Shown: positions 19,256-27,602 of the stretch, one piece after another
Layout of the letters: each line of letters begins with the position of its first letter
How positions within the stretch are numbered: the first letter of the stretch is position 1
Assembly (NCBI GenBank): GCA_013335115.1
Contig: JAAXWQ010000002.1
Span: forward strand, 124,001 to 188,000
Source: Chlorobiaceae bacterium
GTDB taxonomy: Bacteria; Bacteroidota; Chlorobiia; Chlorobiales; Chlorobiaceae
DNA length: 64,000 bases
Direction: 5' to 3'
Position numbers and translations under genes: made by a program
Notes under the pieces: generated by a model
The model's database searches: none
What the model was told of the DNA's origin: nothing
What the model saw: only the letters and a program-made list of their open reading frames with translations

Positions 19256-20395
19256 ATGAAAAAACGACTTTTCACCCCCGGCCCGACGCCCGTCCCGGAA
19301 AACGTCATGCTCAGCATGGCCGCCCCGATCATCCATCACCGGAACCCCGAATTCATGGAGATCCTGACGCGGGTGCATGAAGACCTCCAGTACCTGTTCA
19401 GGACGACCCAGCCGGTCGTGGTGATGACCTGCTCCGGCACCGGCGGCATGGAGTCAGCCATTTCGAGCCTTTTCGGGACCGGCGACAAGGTGGTCACGGT
19501 CAACGCCGGCAAGTTCGGCGAGCGCTGGGGCGAACTGGTCCGCACCTTCACCGGCGGCTGCGTCGAGGTGATGGTCCCCTGGGGCGAAGCGATCCGGCCG
19601 GAACGACTCGTCGAAGTGCTCCGCGAGCATCCGGACGCCCGCGGCGTCTGCATCACGCACTCCGAAACTTCGACCGGCACCGCTGCCGACATCCAGGCGC
19701 TGTGCGCGGCAATCCACGAGGCCTCCGACGCACTGATCCTCGTGGACGGCATCACGGCCATAGGCGCGCATGAGTTCCATTTCGACGAATGGGGGGCGGA
19801 CATCTGCATCACCGGGTCGCAGAAGGGGCTCATGATGCCTCCCGGCCTGGCGCTCATCGCCGTATCGGAGCGGGCGCAGGACATCATCGAGGGGCGGGGC
19901 GACCATCCGCAGTTCTACCTCAGCCTGAAAAAGGCGCTTGAGTCCCACGCCGGCAACGACACGCCGTTCACCCCGGCCGTCACGCTCATCATCGGCCTTG
20001 CCGAAGCCCTTGGGATGCTCCGAGATGAGGGGATCGAGAACGTCTGGAAACGGCATGAGCGACTCGCCGCCGCCTGCCGCCAGGGTTGCGAGGCGCTCGG
20101 CATGAAGCTCTTCAGCAGCTCGCCCTCCTTCGCCGTCACCCCCGTGTGGCTTCCGGAAGGGGTCGACTGGAAGCAGTTCAACAAGACCCTCAAGGCCGAC
20201 AACGGCATTACGGTAGCGGCCGGCCAGGACGAATTCGCCGGCAGGATCTTCCGGATCTCCCACCTCGGCTACTACGACGAACTCGACATGCTCGCGGTGA
20301 TCGGCGGCCTGGAGTTCACCCTGAAGTCGATGGGCGTACCGTTCGAGCCCGGGGCAGGCGTCGCCGCCGTCCAGCGGGCGTTCCTGTCGGACTGA
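19256..20395 (+). CDS. Class V PLP aminotransferase (alanine-glyoxylate/serine-pyruvate type)
   Basis: A 379-residue fold-type I enzyme. 'LFTPGPTPVPENV' is the classical N-terminus of the alanine-glyoxylate/serine aminotransferase branch. 'MTCSGTGGMESAIS' binds cofactor phosphate, and the Schiff-base lysine lies in 'ICITGSQKGLMMPPGL'. 'FRISHLGYYDELDM' near the C-terminus contains the substrate-carboxylate arginine. It could act in serine or glycine metabolism or as an aspartate or phosphoserine-like transaminase; the exact substrate cannot be set from sequence. It is preceded by a good promoter and a leader hairpin. Confidence 0.88.
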   Translation: MKKRLFTPGPTPVPENVMLSMAAPIIHHRNPEFMEILTRVHEDLQYLFRTTQPVVVMTCSGTGGMESAISSLFGTGDKVVTVNAGKFGERWGELVRTFTGGCVEVMVPWGEAIRPERLVEVLREHPDARGVCITHSETSTGTAADIQALCAAIHEASDALILVDGITAIGAHEFHFDEWGADICITGSQKGLMMPPGLALIAVSERAQDIIEGRGDHPQFYLSLKKALESHAGNDTPFTPAVTLIIGLAEALGMLRDEGIENVWKRHERLAAACRQGCEALGMKLFSSSPSFAVTPVWLPEGVDWKQFNKTLKADNGITVAAGQDEFAGRIFRISHLGYYDELDMLAVIGGLEFTLKSMGVPFEPGAGVAAVQRAFLSD

Positions 20396-20420
20396 CCCTC
20401 TCCTCAAAAAAACACCCGCC

Positions 20421-21083
20421 ATGCACCGACTGGCCATCGCCCTCTTCGCGTTCCTGACGTTCAGCGACATCCCTTCGGCCGTCAGGCAGTACCAGATCTT
20501 CGCGGATGCTTACGACCGCCAGCGGAACGGAGATCCGGGCGCGGCCAGCCGGGGCTACGCCGACCTGCTCGCCCGTTACCCCGGGAGTTTCTTCCGGAAC
20601 GAAGCGCTGTTCGACCTTGCCGTGATCCGTCAAGCCAAGGGCCAGACGCAACAAGCATCGGCGATCTATGCCGGCCTGCAGGCGGTGAAGGGACCGATCG
20701 GTGTCAACGCCGCATACAACCAGGGAAACCTCCTGGCAACGACCGCGTTCGCGAACCCCAAAGCGCCGGACTACCCTGCCCGGCTCCGCAATGCGCTGGC
20801 GTTCTACCGGCGGGCGCTCACCGGGGACCCGAACCATGCCGACGCGAGGATCAACTACGAAATCGTCCTCCGTGCGCTTCGCACCATCGAGCCGCCCCGA
20901 GCGCCCGCCGGTGGCGGCCAGGGCGCCGGCTCACCCGGAAACCAGCCGCAGCAGCAGGAACTCAGCTCCGACGTGTCGAACCTCGTCCTGGGCAATGCCC
21001 GCCAGGACGAAGGGCAGATGATGCGCAAGTATTTCCGCCCCGCGCCGCCCCGGCAGCTCCCCAAGGAAGAGAAGGCGTGGTAA
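20421..21083 (+). CDS. TPR-like secreted/periplasmic protein, possibly BatC/BatE-like
   Basis: A 220-residue protein with a short hydrophobic N-terminus (HRLAIALFAFLTF) and helical tetratricopeptide-like repeats ('RGYADLLARYPGSFFRNEAL', 'FDLAVIRQAKGQTQQASAIY', 'ALTGDPNHADARINYEIVL'). A Gly/Pro/Gln-rich linker and a basic tail follow. The repeat-then-low-complexity layout resembles the TPR members BatC/BatE of aerotolerance operons. It is 25 nt after the aminotransferase and 10 nt before the radical SAM gene. A link to the Bat system is inference. Confidence 0.68.
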   Translation: MHRLAIALFAFLTFSDIPSAVRQYQIFADAYDRQRNGDPGAASRGYADLLARYPGSFFRNEALFDLAVIRQAKGQTQQASAIYAGLQAVKGPIGVNAAYNQGNLLATTAFANPKAPDYPARLRNALAFYRRALTGDPNHADARINYEIVLRALRTIEPPRAPAGGGQGAGSPGNQPQQQELSSDVSNLVLGNARQDEGQMMRKYFRPAPPRQLPKEEKAW

Positions 21084-21093
21084 CCCGCTGCAG

Positions 21094-22542
21094 ATGAACA
21101 AACAGGTCTCCCTCGTGTTCCTCCCGTCCGACAGCGGCGTCGACGGGGCCCGGTCGCTCTATGGCGAGGGCTCGGCGTTCGGGCCGGTACGCTGGTTCAA
21201 CGAAACCGTACGCAACCTCATCAAGAAGACGCAGTTCGCCATTCCCCCGCTGGCCCTCATGATCCTCGCTTCGGCAGAGGCGCCGGGCGTCGAACAGCAC
21301 ATCTGCGACCTCAGGTTCGAGCCCTTCCCGTTCGACAGGAAGTGGGACCTCGTGGGCATCAGCGTCCAGACCGGCATGGCCGGCAAAGCGTTCGGGCTGG
21401 CGAGGGAGATCAGGGCAAGGGGCATCCCTGTGGTGCTCGGCGGGCCGCACGCCACCATGTTCCCCGACTCCTGCCGGCCGCACGCGGACACGCTCGTGCT
21501 CGGCGAGGCTGACGACCTCTGGAAGGAGGTACTCGCGGACCTTGCCACAGGCAGCCTGAAACCGGAGTACCGGGCTGACAAGCCTCCGGACCTCTCGCTC
21601 CCCAGGCCTGTCGGAAAAGCGTCACTAAAGAAAAACCGTTACTTCACCACGAACCTCGTCCAGACCGGCCGGGGTTGCCCCTGGCGCTGCGACTTCTGCA
21701 ACGTCCACGTCCTGAACGGCCATGTGCTTCGCCAGCGTCGCATCGACGATCTGGTCGACGAGGTGGTGCGTTTCAGGGAGGATGACCGGAGGATCTTCTT
21801 TTTCGTGGACGACTCCATCAACGCCGACCCGGCCTTCGCCTTCGAACTGTTCGACCGTCTTGCCCCCCTCGGCATCAGCTGGTTCGGCCAGGCCACCACG
21901 ACCCTCGGCCAGCAGCCGCGCCTGCTCGACGCCTTCGCCCGCTCCGGCTGCCAGGCCCTCCTTGTCGGCATCGAGAGCATCGAACCCACGAGCCGCGACG
22001 CGCACCGCAAGCACCAGAACCGCACCGAAGAGCTCGCGGGGAACATCCGGGCCATACGGGAGAGCGGCATAAGCCTTTACGGAAGCTTCATCTACGGCCT
22101 CGATGGGGACACGCTCGCCACGCCGGCGGCGATCCTCGACTTCATCGCCGACACGCGGCTCGACGTGCCGGGGATCAACCTCCTCAGGCCAAACCCGGGG
22201 ACCAAGGTGTTCGAACGCCTGCGTGCGGAGGGGCGGCTGCTGTTCGATCCCGACGACCTCGCCTCGTTCCGTTACACCTTCGGCCAGGAGATGCTGTACC
22301 GGCCCAAGAACATCCCCCTGCCAGACTTCATCGAAAGCTACTCCGAGCTGACCCGCAAGGTCTTCAACACGCGCAACGCGTTCATGCGAGGCCTGGGCGC
22401 TCCCAGCATCAAGCCCGCAGTGCTGCTCTTCAACCTCTTCTACGCCCACCTCTACAGCCTCTCGCGCCACGACCTGAAGCGGCAGCTGGAAGGGCTGGAC
22501 GGTCTGGAAAAAGGAGTACCGCGCGTTGAAAATCCATTTTGA
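21094..22542 (+). CDS. B12-binding radical SAM protein
   Basis: A 482-residue enzyme. The N-terminal cobalamin-binding-like Rossmann domain contains 'WDLVGISVQTGMAGKAFGLA' and 'VVLGGPHATMFP'. The radical SAM core has Cys195, Cys199 and Cys202 in 'GRGCPWRCDFCNVH', which hold the [4Fe-4S] cluster. 'LLVGIESIEP' and 'GSFIYGLDGDT' are later SAM-barrel motifs. The family includes the chlorosome bacteriochlorophyll methyltransferases BchQ/BchR and BchE, hopanoid enzymes and others, so a pigment or lipid methylation role is possible but unproven. It precedes two cytochrome c genes on the same strand. Confidence 0.88.
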   Translation: MNKQVSLVFLPSDSGVDGARSLYGEGSAFGPVRWFNETVRNLIKKTQFAIPPLALMILASAEAPGVEQHICDLRFEPFPFDRKWDLVGISVQTGMAGKAFGLAREIRARGIPVVLGGPHATMFPDSCRPHADTLVLGEADDLWKEVLADLATGSLKPEYRADKPPDLSLPRPVGKASLKKNRYFTTNLVQTGRGCPWRCDFCNVHVLNGHVLRQRRIDDLVDEVVRFREDDRRIFFFVDDSINADPAFAFELFDRLAPLGISWFGQATTTLGQQPRLLDAFARSGCQALLVGIESIEPTSRDAHRKHQNRTEELAGNIRAIRESGISLYGSFIYGLDGDTLATPAAILDFIADTRLDVPGINLLRPNPGTKVFERLRAEGRLLFDPDDLASFRYTFGQEMLYRPKNIPLPDFIESYSELTRKVFNTRNAFMRGLGAPSIKPAVLLFNLFYAHLYSLSRHDLKRQLEGLDGLEKGVPRVENPF

Positions 22543-22631
22543 GAGAACGTGATTTATCGTTAAAATAAAATTCGTTTGATTTTCCACTACACCGCCATAC
22601 AAACGCGAGACCAAATACAAAGGAGATGACC

Positions 22632-23051
22632 ATGAAAAGATTCCTGCCCCTGCTCACTGTCGGACTTGTCGTCCTCGGCGGCTGCGGACTCGAAAAACCC
22701 CCGGCAAAACTTGCCGAAGAGCTGAACAAGGCCGAAAAGCCGGCCAGCGCCCCCGCCGCAGCCCCGGCTGCCGCACCTGCAGCAGCTCCGGCGCCTGCAG
22801 ACCCGAAACTGGCCGAAGGCAAGACCGTCTACGAAGGCGGTTGCAACGCCTGCCACGACGCCGGCATGATGAATGCACCGAAACCGGGCGACAAGGCCGC
22901 CTGGGCGCCACGCATCGCCAAGGGCGAGGCGAGCGTGATCAAGAACACGATCAACGGCCTCAACGCCATGCCCGCCAAAGGCGGCAACGCCGCGCTGACC
23001 GACGAGCAGCTGACCAACGCTGCACTCTACCTGATCAGCGTTTCGAAGTAA
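22632..23051 (+). CDS. Lipoprotein monoheme cytochrome c (class I, c-555-like)
   Basis: A 139-residue precursor. A signal peptide ends in lipobox 'VVLGGC', so Cys18 would be lipidated. An Ala/Pro linker (about residues 37-57) follows, then a heme domain with CNACH at 71-75 and the likely axial Met113 in 'NAMPAKGGNA'. The heme domain is closely related to the soluble cytochrome c-555 encoded just downstream but lacks its short 'GFKGTKG' insertion. AAAGGAG sits 7 nt before this ATG; an ATG 6 nt upstream is too close to that site. It is probably a membrane-anchored periplasmic electron carrier. Confidence 0.9.
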   Translation: MKRFLPLLTVGLVVLGGCGLEKPPAKLAEELNKAEKPASAPAAAPAAAPAAAPAPADPKLAEGKTVYEGGCNACHDAGMMNAPKPGDKAAWAPRIAKGEASVIKNTINGLNAMPAKGGNAALTDEQLTNAALYLISVSK

Positions 23052-23075
23052 CTGTCAAGACAGCATATCGGATAC

Positions 23076-23104
23076 CGTAAAGGCTGGCTCGACCGGCCTT
23101 TACG
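23076..23104 (+). terminator. Hairpin after the lipoprotein cytochrome gene
   Basis: CGTAAAGGC (23076-23084) pairs with GCCTTTACG (23096-23104) over an 11-nt loop, 25 nt past the stop. No U-run follows, so termination strength is uncertain. Confidence 0.45.
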
Positions 23105-23235
23105 CATTCCTGCCGACCATGCCCCCCTAACCAAAAAGATTTGGAGGACTGGGGGCAAAATGGTAAAATCAGCTTACAAGGACATGTATTTGTCCGGACA
23201 CCACACAACATCACAACCACTAACGGAGTAGATCT

Positions 23236-23568
23236 ATGTCCCGTTTCGTTTCCACTGCCCTCATCGGCGCCGCGATGCTCGTTTCCGGCAACGCTTTTGC
23301 TGCCAAGTACGATGCTGCTGCCGGCAAGGCCACCTATGACGCAAGCTGTGCCACCTGCCACAAGGCCGGCCTGATGGGCGCCCCCAAGACCGGCGCCAAA
23401 GCCGACTGGGCTCCGCGCGTCGCCCAGGGTGTCGACGCCATGGTCGCCAAATCCATCAAGGGTTTCAAGGGTACCAAGGGAATGATGCCGGCAAAGGGCG
23501 GCAACGCGAAACTGACCGACGCCCAGGTCGGCAACGCCGTAGCCTACATGGTCGGCGCCAGCAAGTAA
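23236..23568 (+). CDS. Cytochrome c-555 (soluble periplasmic)
   Basis: A 110-residue precursor with a Sec signal peptide ending near 'SGNAFA' and a mature part starting about 'KYDAAAGKATYDASC'. Heme attaches at CATCH (38-42). 'GTKGMMPAKGGN' carries the axial methionine, and 'LTDAQVGNAVAYMVG' is the C-terminal helix. This matches what I remember of the sequenced Chlorobium c-555. In green sulfur bacteria this carrier links sulfur-compound oxidation to the photosynthetic reaction centre. Its own 5' region is 184 nt long, GGAG precedes the ATG, and a strong terminator follows, so it is likely monocistronic and highly expressed. Confidence 0.94.
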   Translation: MSRFVSTALIGAAMLVSGNAFAAKYDAAAGKATYDASCATCHKAGLMGAPKTGAKADWAPRVAQGVDAMVAKSIKGFKGTKGMMPAKGGNAKLTDAQVGNAVAYMVGASK

Positions 23569-23590
23569 TCGTACCACTTCGACCGATAGG

Positions 23591-23619
23591 AAAACGGGAG
23601 CCAGGCTCCCGTTTTTTTT
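23591..23619 (+). terminator. Rho-independent terminator of cytochrome c-555
   Basis: AAAACGGGAG (23591-23600) pairs with CTCCCGTTTT (23606-23615) over loop CCAGG, and the right arm continues into a run of eight T. This is the clearest intrinsic terminator in the window. Confidence 0.9.
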
Positions 23620-23733
23620 ACCCCTCCGCCCGCCCCGTTCCGTACCCTACCGATCCCGGCGCCGCAAGTCACGATTATTTCCTATCTTTGACATGCGACA
23701 ACGGAGCATGGCAACGAAAGGAACCGAACGGAC

Positions 23734-23991
23734 ATGACGCTTGAGATCGAGTATATCGGCTTCGCCGCAGGAGTACTGACCACGTTCGGCCTCTTTCCCC
23801 AGGCATTGAGGATGCTCCGTACCCGACAGGCCCGTGACGTCAGCCTGACCTGGGTGGTCGTCACCACGCTCGGCGTCGCACTCTGGCTCTGCTACGGCCT
23901 GGCCAGGCAAAGCCCGTCCATCATCACGGCCAACGGCATCACGCTGGTGCTTTTCGGCATCATCCTCGTCATCAAGCTCCGTCACGGCTGA
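23734..23991 (+). CDS. SemiSWEET / PQ-loop membrane protein
   Basis: An 85-residue three-helix protein. 'GVLTTFGLFPQALRMLRTRQ' holds the PQ motif at the end of helix 1, and 'DVSLTWVVVTTLGVALWLCYG' is helix 2 with the conserved tryptophan. 'ITANGITLVLFGIILVIKL' is helix 3 with the conserved asparagine. SemiSWEETs dimerise to form small sugar carriers; the substrate here is unknown. The ribosome site is weak (GGA about 14 nt and CGGA about 3 nt upstream). It is separated from proC by 45 nt. Confidence 0.9.
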   Translation: MTLEIEYIGFAAGVLTTFGLFPQALRMLRTRQARDVSLTWVVVTTLGVALWLCYGLARQSPSIITANGITLVLFGIILVIKLRHG

Positions 23992-24036
23992 ACTCCCGCA
24001 ACGCGGCTGTCAACCATCAATGAATTTCAACCCTTC

Positions 24037-24837
24037 ATGAACAAACCATCCATTGGCTTTATCGGGACAGGCAGGATCGCCCAGGCATTGATTTCCGGCC
24101 TCGTAAAAACTCCCGGGAACACCATCGCAGGTTACGACAAGGACGCCGCTGCCCTGCAAGGGGTCGCCGACCGGTTCGGCATCGATACGGCGGAATCGAT
24201 ACCCGAGCTTGCAAAAAAAACGTCCATCCTCGTGATCGCCGTCAAACCTTACCAGGTAGCCGACGTGCTGGCCGACCTGAAACCGGCGCTCGGCAGCGGC
24301 CACCTCGTCGTCAGCGTCGCCGCAGGCATTTCGACAGGCTTCATCGGCGCGAACTGCCCTCCGGGAACCAGGATCATCCGGGTCATGCCGAACACGCCGG
24401 CGTTCGTCGGCAAAGGCATGACCGCGCTGTGCAGTGGGGCCCATGCCACCGATGCCGACATGTTCATTGCCGAAGAGCTGTTCAACGCCCTCGGCCGGAC
24501 CGCCGTCGTGGATGAGGGCGGCATGGATGCGGCAACCGCCGTTTCCGGCAGCGGCCCTGCCTACATGTTCAGGATCATCGACGCCCTCGCAGAAGGGGGC
24601 GCCGCCTGCGGACTCGATCGCGACACGTCGATCCTGCTGGCCGCACAGACCATGCTCGGCGCTGCGGCGATGGTGCTCGAGGGCCGGAAAGCCCCCGCCG
24701 ACCTCGTGAAGGAGGTGACGACTCCCGGGGGCACGACGGAGGCGGGATTGCGGGAAATGGAGCGTCTCGGCGTGGATTTGGCCATGCTCGAAACCGTCCG
24801 TGCGGCGGCGGCGAGGTCGAGGGAACTCATGAAATAG
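24037..24837 (+). CDS. proC: Pyrroline-5-carboxylate reductase
   Basis: A 266-residue enzyme for the last step of proline synthesis. The Rossmann start 'IGFIGTGRIAQALISGL' binds NAD(P)H. 'LVVSVAAGIS' and 'RVMPNTPAFVGKGMTAL' are family motifs, and the C-terminal signature 'DLVKEVTTPGGTTEAGLREM' is complete. The length is normal. It is followed after 7 nt by the batD-like gene on the same strand. The ATG follows a short A/T-rich stretch with no strong ribosome site. Confidence 0.97.
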   Translation: MNKPSIGFIGTGRIAQALISGLVKTPGNTIAGYDKDAAALQGVADRFGIDTAESIPELAKKTSILVIAVKPYQVADVLADLKPALGSGHLVVSVAAGISTGFIGANCPPGTRIIRVMPNTPAFVGKGMTALCSGAHATDADMFIAEELFNALGRTAVVDEGGMDAATAVSGSGPAYMFRIIDALAEGGAACGLDRDTSILLAAQTMLGAAAMVLEGRKAPADLVKEVTTPGGTTEAGLREMERLGVDLAMLETVRAAAARSRELMK

Positions 24838-24844
24838 GCCGGAC

Positions 24845-26194
24845 ATGCGTCAATGCATCAAAGTCTGGATGCTGCTGCTCTCGCTCATCCCGAGCGTGGC
24901 ATCGGCAAAGTTCGACAACGGGAGCGGCAGCCCGCATGGTGCCACGCCGTACCTCGATACGGCCATCGACAACCGGACGCCCTATGTCGGGCAGGAGGTG
25001 CTCCTGACCTACTCGCTCTACTTCTCAGGCATCGCGCCGCGAATCGTCGATGCCGGAAAGGCCGAGCACACCGGCCTCTGGGTCCAGGAGGTGACACCGG
25101 AGGGATACATCGGAAGCTCCGTGGTGAAGGCGGGGGGGCGAAGCCTGAGGATGGCGGTCATCAAGCAGTTGAAGCTGGTGCCCATGCAGGAGGGCAAGCT
25201 CACGGTCTCAAACTATCGGCTCAAATGCCTCGTCCCGTCGGGCACAGGAACCGGTACCGACTCCGGCACGGATATCGAATCCATCATCACCGCACCGACG
25301 GCCACCATCATCGCCAGGCCTTTGCCGCAGGGCGCTCCGGAAGGGTTCATCGGCGCGGTGGGGGATTTTTCGATCCTGGTCGCTACGAACAGCTCCCAGG
25401 TTCGGGTCGGGGAGCCGTTGACCCTGGCCGTGAAGATTCGCGGAAGGGGTAACCTCAAGACCTTCCCCCAGGTGGAGCTGGAGTTGCCGAAAGGCTTCAG
25501 GAGGCTCGACGGCGAAGTGCCGACCGTCACCAGTGAAGCGCCCGGCAAAGCGGACGATGCCGTGTATTCGAAGATTGCCCTGACCTCGGACCAACCGGGG
25601 AACTTCAGCTTCAGGCCCGTCAAGCTGACGGCATTCAATCCATGGAAAGGACGATACGAAACCGTCGCTTCCGGTGAAGTCACCGTCAAGGTCCTGCCGC
25701 CAGGAAAAGCTTCCGGGCGTACCGCCGCCGAGCCGGTTACCGCCGCACCCCCATCCGACAGGACCGGATGGGTCCCGACCACCGTCATGCTCTTCATGGC
25801 TGCGGCCTTCCTGGCACTGATCGCCATGCTCTTCCTGACCGAAAAAAAACAACGGAAACAACCTGACCCCATCCCGGAAAAACGCACGAAACCGCCATCC
25901 GCGCCCCGGAAACCTTCGATGACGGAGTCACCGGAGCTCCTGAAACAACGCATCTACAACGAGCTCGGCAATGCCGGCATCAACAAACCCGCCGGCCTGA
26001 CATCCCAGCAGCTCAGGCAGGAACTGGAAGGCCAGAAGATTGGGCCGGAATGCTGGGAGGCAGTGATGGAGGTCATGGAGATGATCGACCATGCCGTCTA
26101 CACGCCCGGAAAGATCTCCGGCGACGCCATTGAGAAGCTGAACAGGAAAGCCGCCGAGGCACTTGAACTGCTCCATCGAGGCAGCGCCCCCTGA
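24845..26194 (+). CDS. batD: BatD-like oxygen-tolerance membrane protein
   Basis: A 449-residue protein. A signal peptide ('VWMLLLSLIPSVASA') precedes tandem immunoglobulin-like periplasmic domains with BatD motifs ('PYVGQEVLLTYSLYFSG', 'RVGEPLTLAVKIRGRGNLK', 'FSFRPVKLTAFNP'). One membrane helix follows ('TTVMLFMAAAFLALIAMLFL'), then a cytoplasmic helical tail with a charged Pro/Lys linker. BatD normally sits beside batA/batB; here it lies 9 kb from that operon, behind proC. It likely works with them at the inner membrane. Convergent with the GDPD gene, with a 7-nt gap. Confidence 0.85.
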   Translation: MRQCIKVWMLLLSLIPSVASAKFDNGSGSPHGATPYLDTAIDNRTPYVGQEVLLTYSLYFSGIAPRIVDAGKAEHTGLWVQEVTPEGYIGSSVVKAGGRSLRMAVIKQLKLVPMQEGKLTVSNYRLKCLVPSGTGTGTDSGTDIESIITAPTATIIARPLPQGAPEGFIGAVGDFSILVATNSSQVRVGEPLTLAVKIRGRGNLKTFPQVELELPKGFRRLDGEVPTVTSEAPGKADDAVYSKIALTSDQPGNFSFRPVKLTAFNPWKGRYETVASGEVTVKVLPPGKASGRTAAEPVTAAPPSDRTGWVPTTVMLFMAAAFLALIAMLFLTEKKQRKQPDPIPEKRTKPPSAPRKPSMTESPELLKQRIYNELGNAGINKPAGLTSQQLRQELEGQKIGPECWEAVMEVMEMIDHAVYTPGKISGDAIEKLNRKAAEALELLHRGSAP

Positions 26195-26201
26195 AGAAAC
26201 C

Positions 26202-27005
26202 TTACAACGCCGAAAGAGCCGGCAGGCCCAGGGCCGTTTCGGGATGGTCGGTGATCAGCCCGTCGACGCCGAGGAGCTTCATCCGGTTCATCTCTTCCGG
26301 AGCGTTGACCGTCCAGGCGACGACCTTCGATCCGTGGCGGTGCAGCATGTCGACCAGGGGCCGGTCGACGAGTGACCTATGCGGATTGACGTAGTCGGGA
26401 ACGAAGCCGATGCCTTCCGGAAACCCTTCGAGGGCCGAAAGCTCCTCGACGAGCAGCCCGACACGGAGTTCCGGCATGAGGCGGCGGGTTTCGGCAACAA
26501 TCCGTGGATCGAACGACTGCACCCGTACCCGGTCGGAAAGCCCGGAATCCCTTATCACTTCGGCGACGAGCCCTGCATATTCACCAGGAGGAGGGAATGC
26601 GACGCCTTCAAGTCCCGCCCGCGACTTCACCTCGAGATTATACACCATCGCGCCCGGCCGACCGATGCGGCAGAGATGCGCCTCGACCTCGCGGAACACC
26701 TCCGAAAGGAGGGGGCGGTATGCCGCTATGCGCTGCTGCTGCGGGAAATCCGGGGAGGGGGTGCCGCAATCGATGGCGGCGATATCACGGTAGTCCATGG
26801 TGAAGAACAGTTGCCGCGAAGGCTTGCCGTCATCTCCGGCAGGTATCCATGGGTCGTGGGAAACCAGGATGCGCCGGTCTTTCGAGGCAACCAGGTCGAG
26901 CTCGACCACCCGGCACCCGAGGTCGGCGGCCTTGCAGAATGCCTGGATGGTATTTTCGGGATAAAACGCCCTGGCCCCGCGATGGGCCTGAATTTCGAAC
27001 AGCAT
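26202..27005 (-). CDS. Glycerophosphodiester phosphodiesterase
   Basis: A 267-residue GDPD TIM-barrel enzyme. 'IQAHRGARAFYPENTIQAF' holds the catalytic His and the Glu-Asn of the active site, and 'VVELDLVASKDRRILVSHDP' supplies the metal-binding Glu/Asp and second histidine. 'VYNLEVKS' is the later acidic metal ligand. It releases glycerol-3-phosphate from deacylated phospholipids. No signal peptide is seen, so a cytoplasmic site is likely. It is alone on its strand between batD and the low-GC patch. Confidence 0.92.
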   Translation of the reverse strand: MLFEIQAHRGARAFYPENTIQAFCKAADLGCRVVELDLVASKDRRILVSHDPWIPAGDDGKPSRQLFFTMDYRDIAAIDCGTPSPDFPQQQRIAAYRPLLSEVFREVEAHLCRIGRPGAMVYNLEVKSRAGLEGVAFPPPGEYAGLVAEVIRDSGLSDRVRVQSFDPRIVAETRRLMPELRVGLLVEELSALEGFPEGIGFVPDYVNPHRSLVDRPLVDMLHRHGSKVVAWTVNAPEEMNRMKLLGVDGLITDHPETALGLPALSAL

Positions 27006-27103
27006 GATGGTATCGGTGTGCTTCCACGCAACGTCATGACGCCAGCTTACCCTGCCGCCGGGAGGACGGAATCCTCACGGTAGGCCGCTGAACGGCGGGC
27101 CGC

Positions 27104-27412
27104 TCAGGAAGAGCGCTTCCCTTTCGGAGCCCTCGAAGGCTTTGCCGAAGGGGCTTTCTTGTTGTTCTTCTTCTGGATATGGTTGCCGGTGACTTTGGTC
27201 CCGCTGGACTGCGGCAATCCATGGGTTCCGTAGAGGGATGTGGTGGTTCCGTTGTTACGGGCTCGATTGAATTTGTTCTTTCGATACTTCTTCTCGAGAT
27301 CGGCGTAAGGACTGGGAGGCTCTGGCGAGGTGTTGAAATTATTGAAGTTAGGCTCGTCAATAACCTCGTAATCTACATCCAGGACCACGTCAGGATGAGT
27401 CTTCTTCTGCAA
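27104..27412 (-). CDS. Low-GC, basic, low-complexity small ORF (possible gene remnant)
   Basis: 102 codons, rich in Lys, Asn, Ser and Pro, ending in a basic tail ('QKKNNKKAPSAKPSRAPKGK'). Base composition is clearly lower in GC than the flanking genes. The only start in frame is TTG at 27412; a stop lies 15 codons upstream and no ribosome site is visible. The acidic front ('LDVDYEVIDEPNFNNF') and basic tail recall C-terminal ends of polymorphic or secreted proteins, so it may be a decayed fragment. Expression is doubtful. Confidence 0.35.
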   Translation of the reverse strand: MQKKTHPDVVLDVDYEVIDEPNFNNFNTSPEPPSPYADLEKKYRKNKFNRARNNGTTTSLYGTHGLPQSSGTKVTGNHIQKKNNKKAPSAKPSRAPKGKRSS

Positions 27413-27561
27413 GTTGATAGATCTTTTTGTTCTGAAAACCGCGAGCGATACTCAACTCTGGATCTCTCTTGGAACGGGGCTTTCAATTTAATATTTCAAC
27501 GTTAAAAAGCAAGGATACCTTTTTTCATTCCGCTTTACGGAGAATGCCGGCGGGGGTTTTA

Positions 27562-27582
27562 TTTGACTGTTACATCGTCAAA
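27562..27582. promoter_or_regulatory. Candidate operator (palindrome) before the Pmp3 gene
   Basis: TTTGAC (27562-27567) and GTCAAA (27577-27582) form a 6-9-6 palindrome that overlaps the predicted -35 element. A repressor binding here would block the promoter. No regulator is identified. Confidence 0.3.
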
Positions 27583-27602
27583 CATTAAATTTATGTTATA
27601 AT
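27575..27602 (+). promoter_or_regulatory. Candidate promoter for the Pmp3/YqaE gene
   Basis: TCGTCA (27575-27580), a 16-nt A/T-rich spacer and a perfect TATAAT (27597-27602). The expected transcript start is about 25 nt before the ATG at 27633. Confidence 0.55.

Noticed and set aside
27179-27505. A plus-strand 108-codon gene in the low-GC patch
   Set aside because: No ribosome site, no domain, hydrophobic and basic residues without pattern; it overlaps the equally doubtful minus frame.
27562-27602. TTGACT at 27563 as the -35 of the Pmp3 promoter
   Set aside because: It is 28 nt from TATAAT, too far. The weaker TCGTCA with a 16-nt spacer is preferred.
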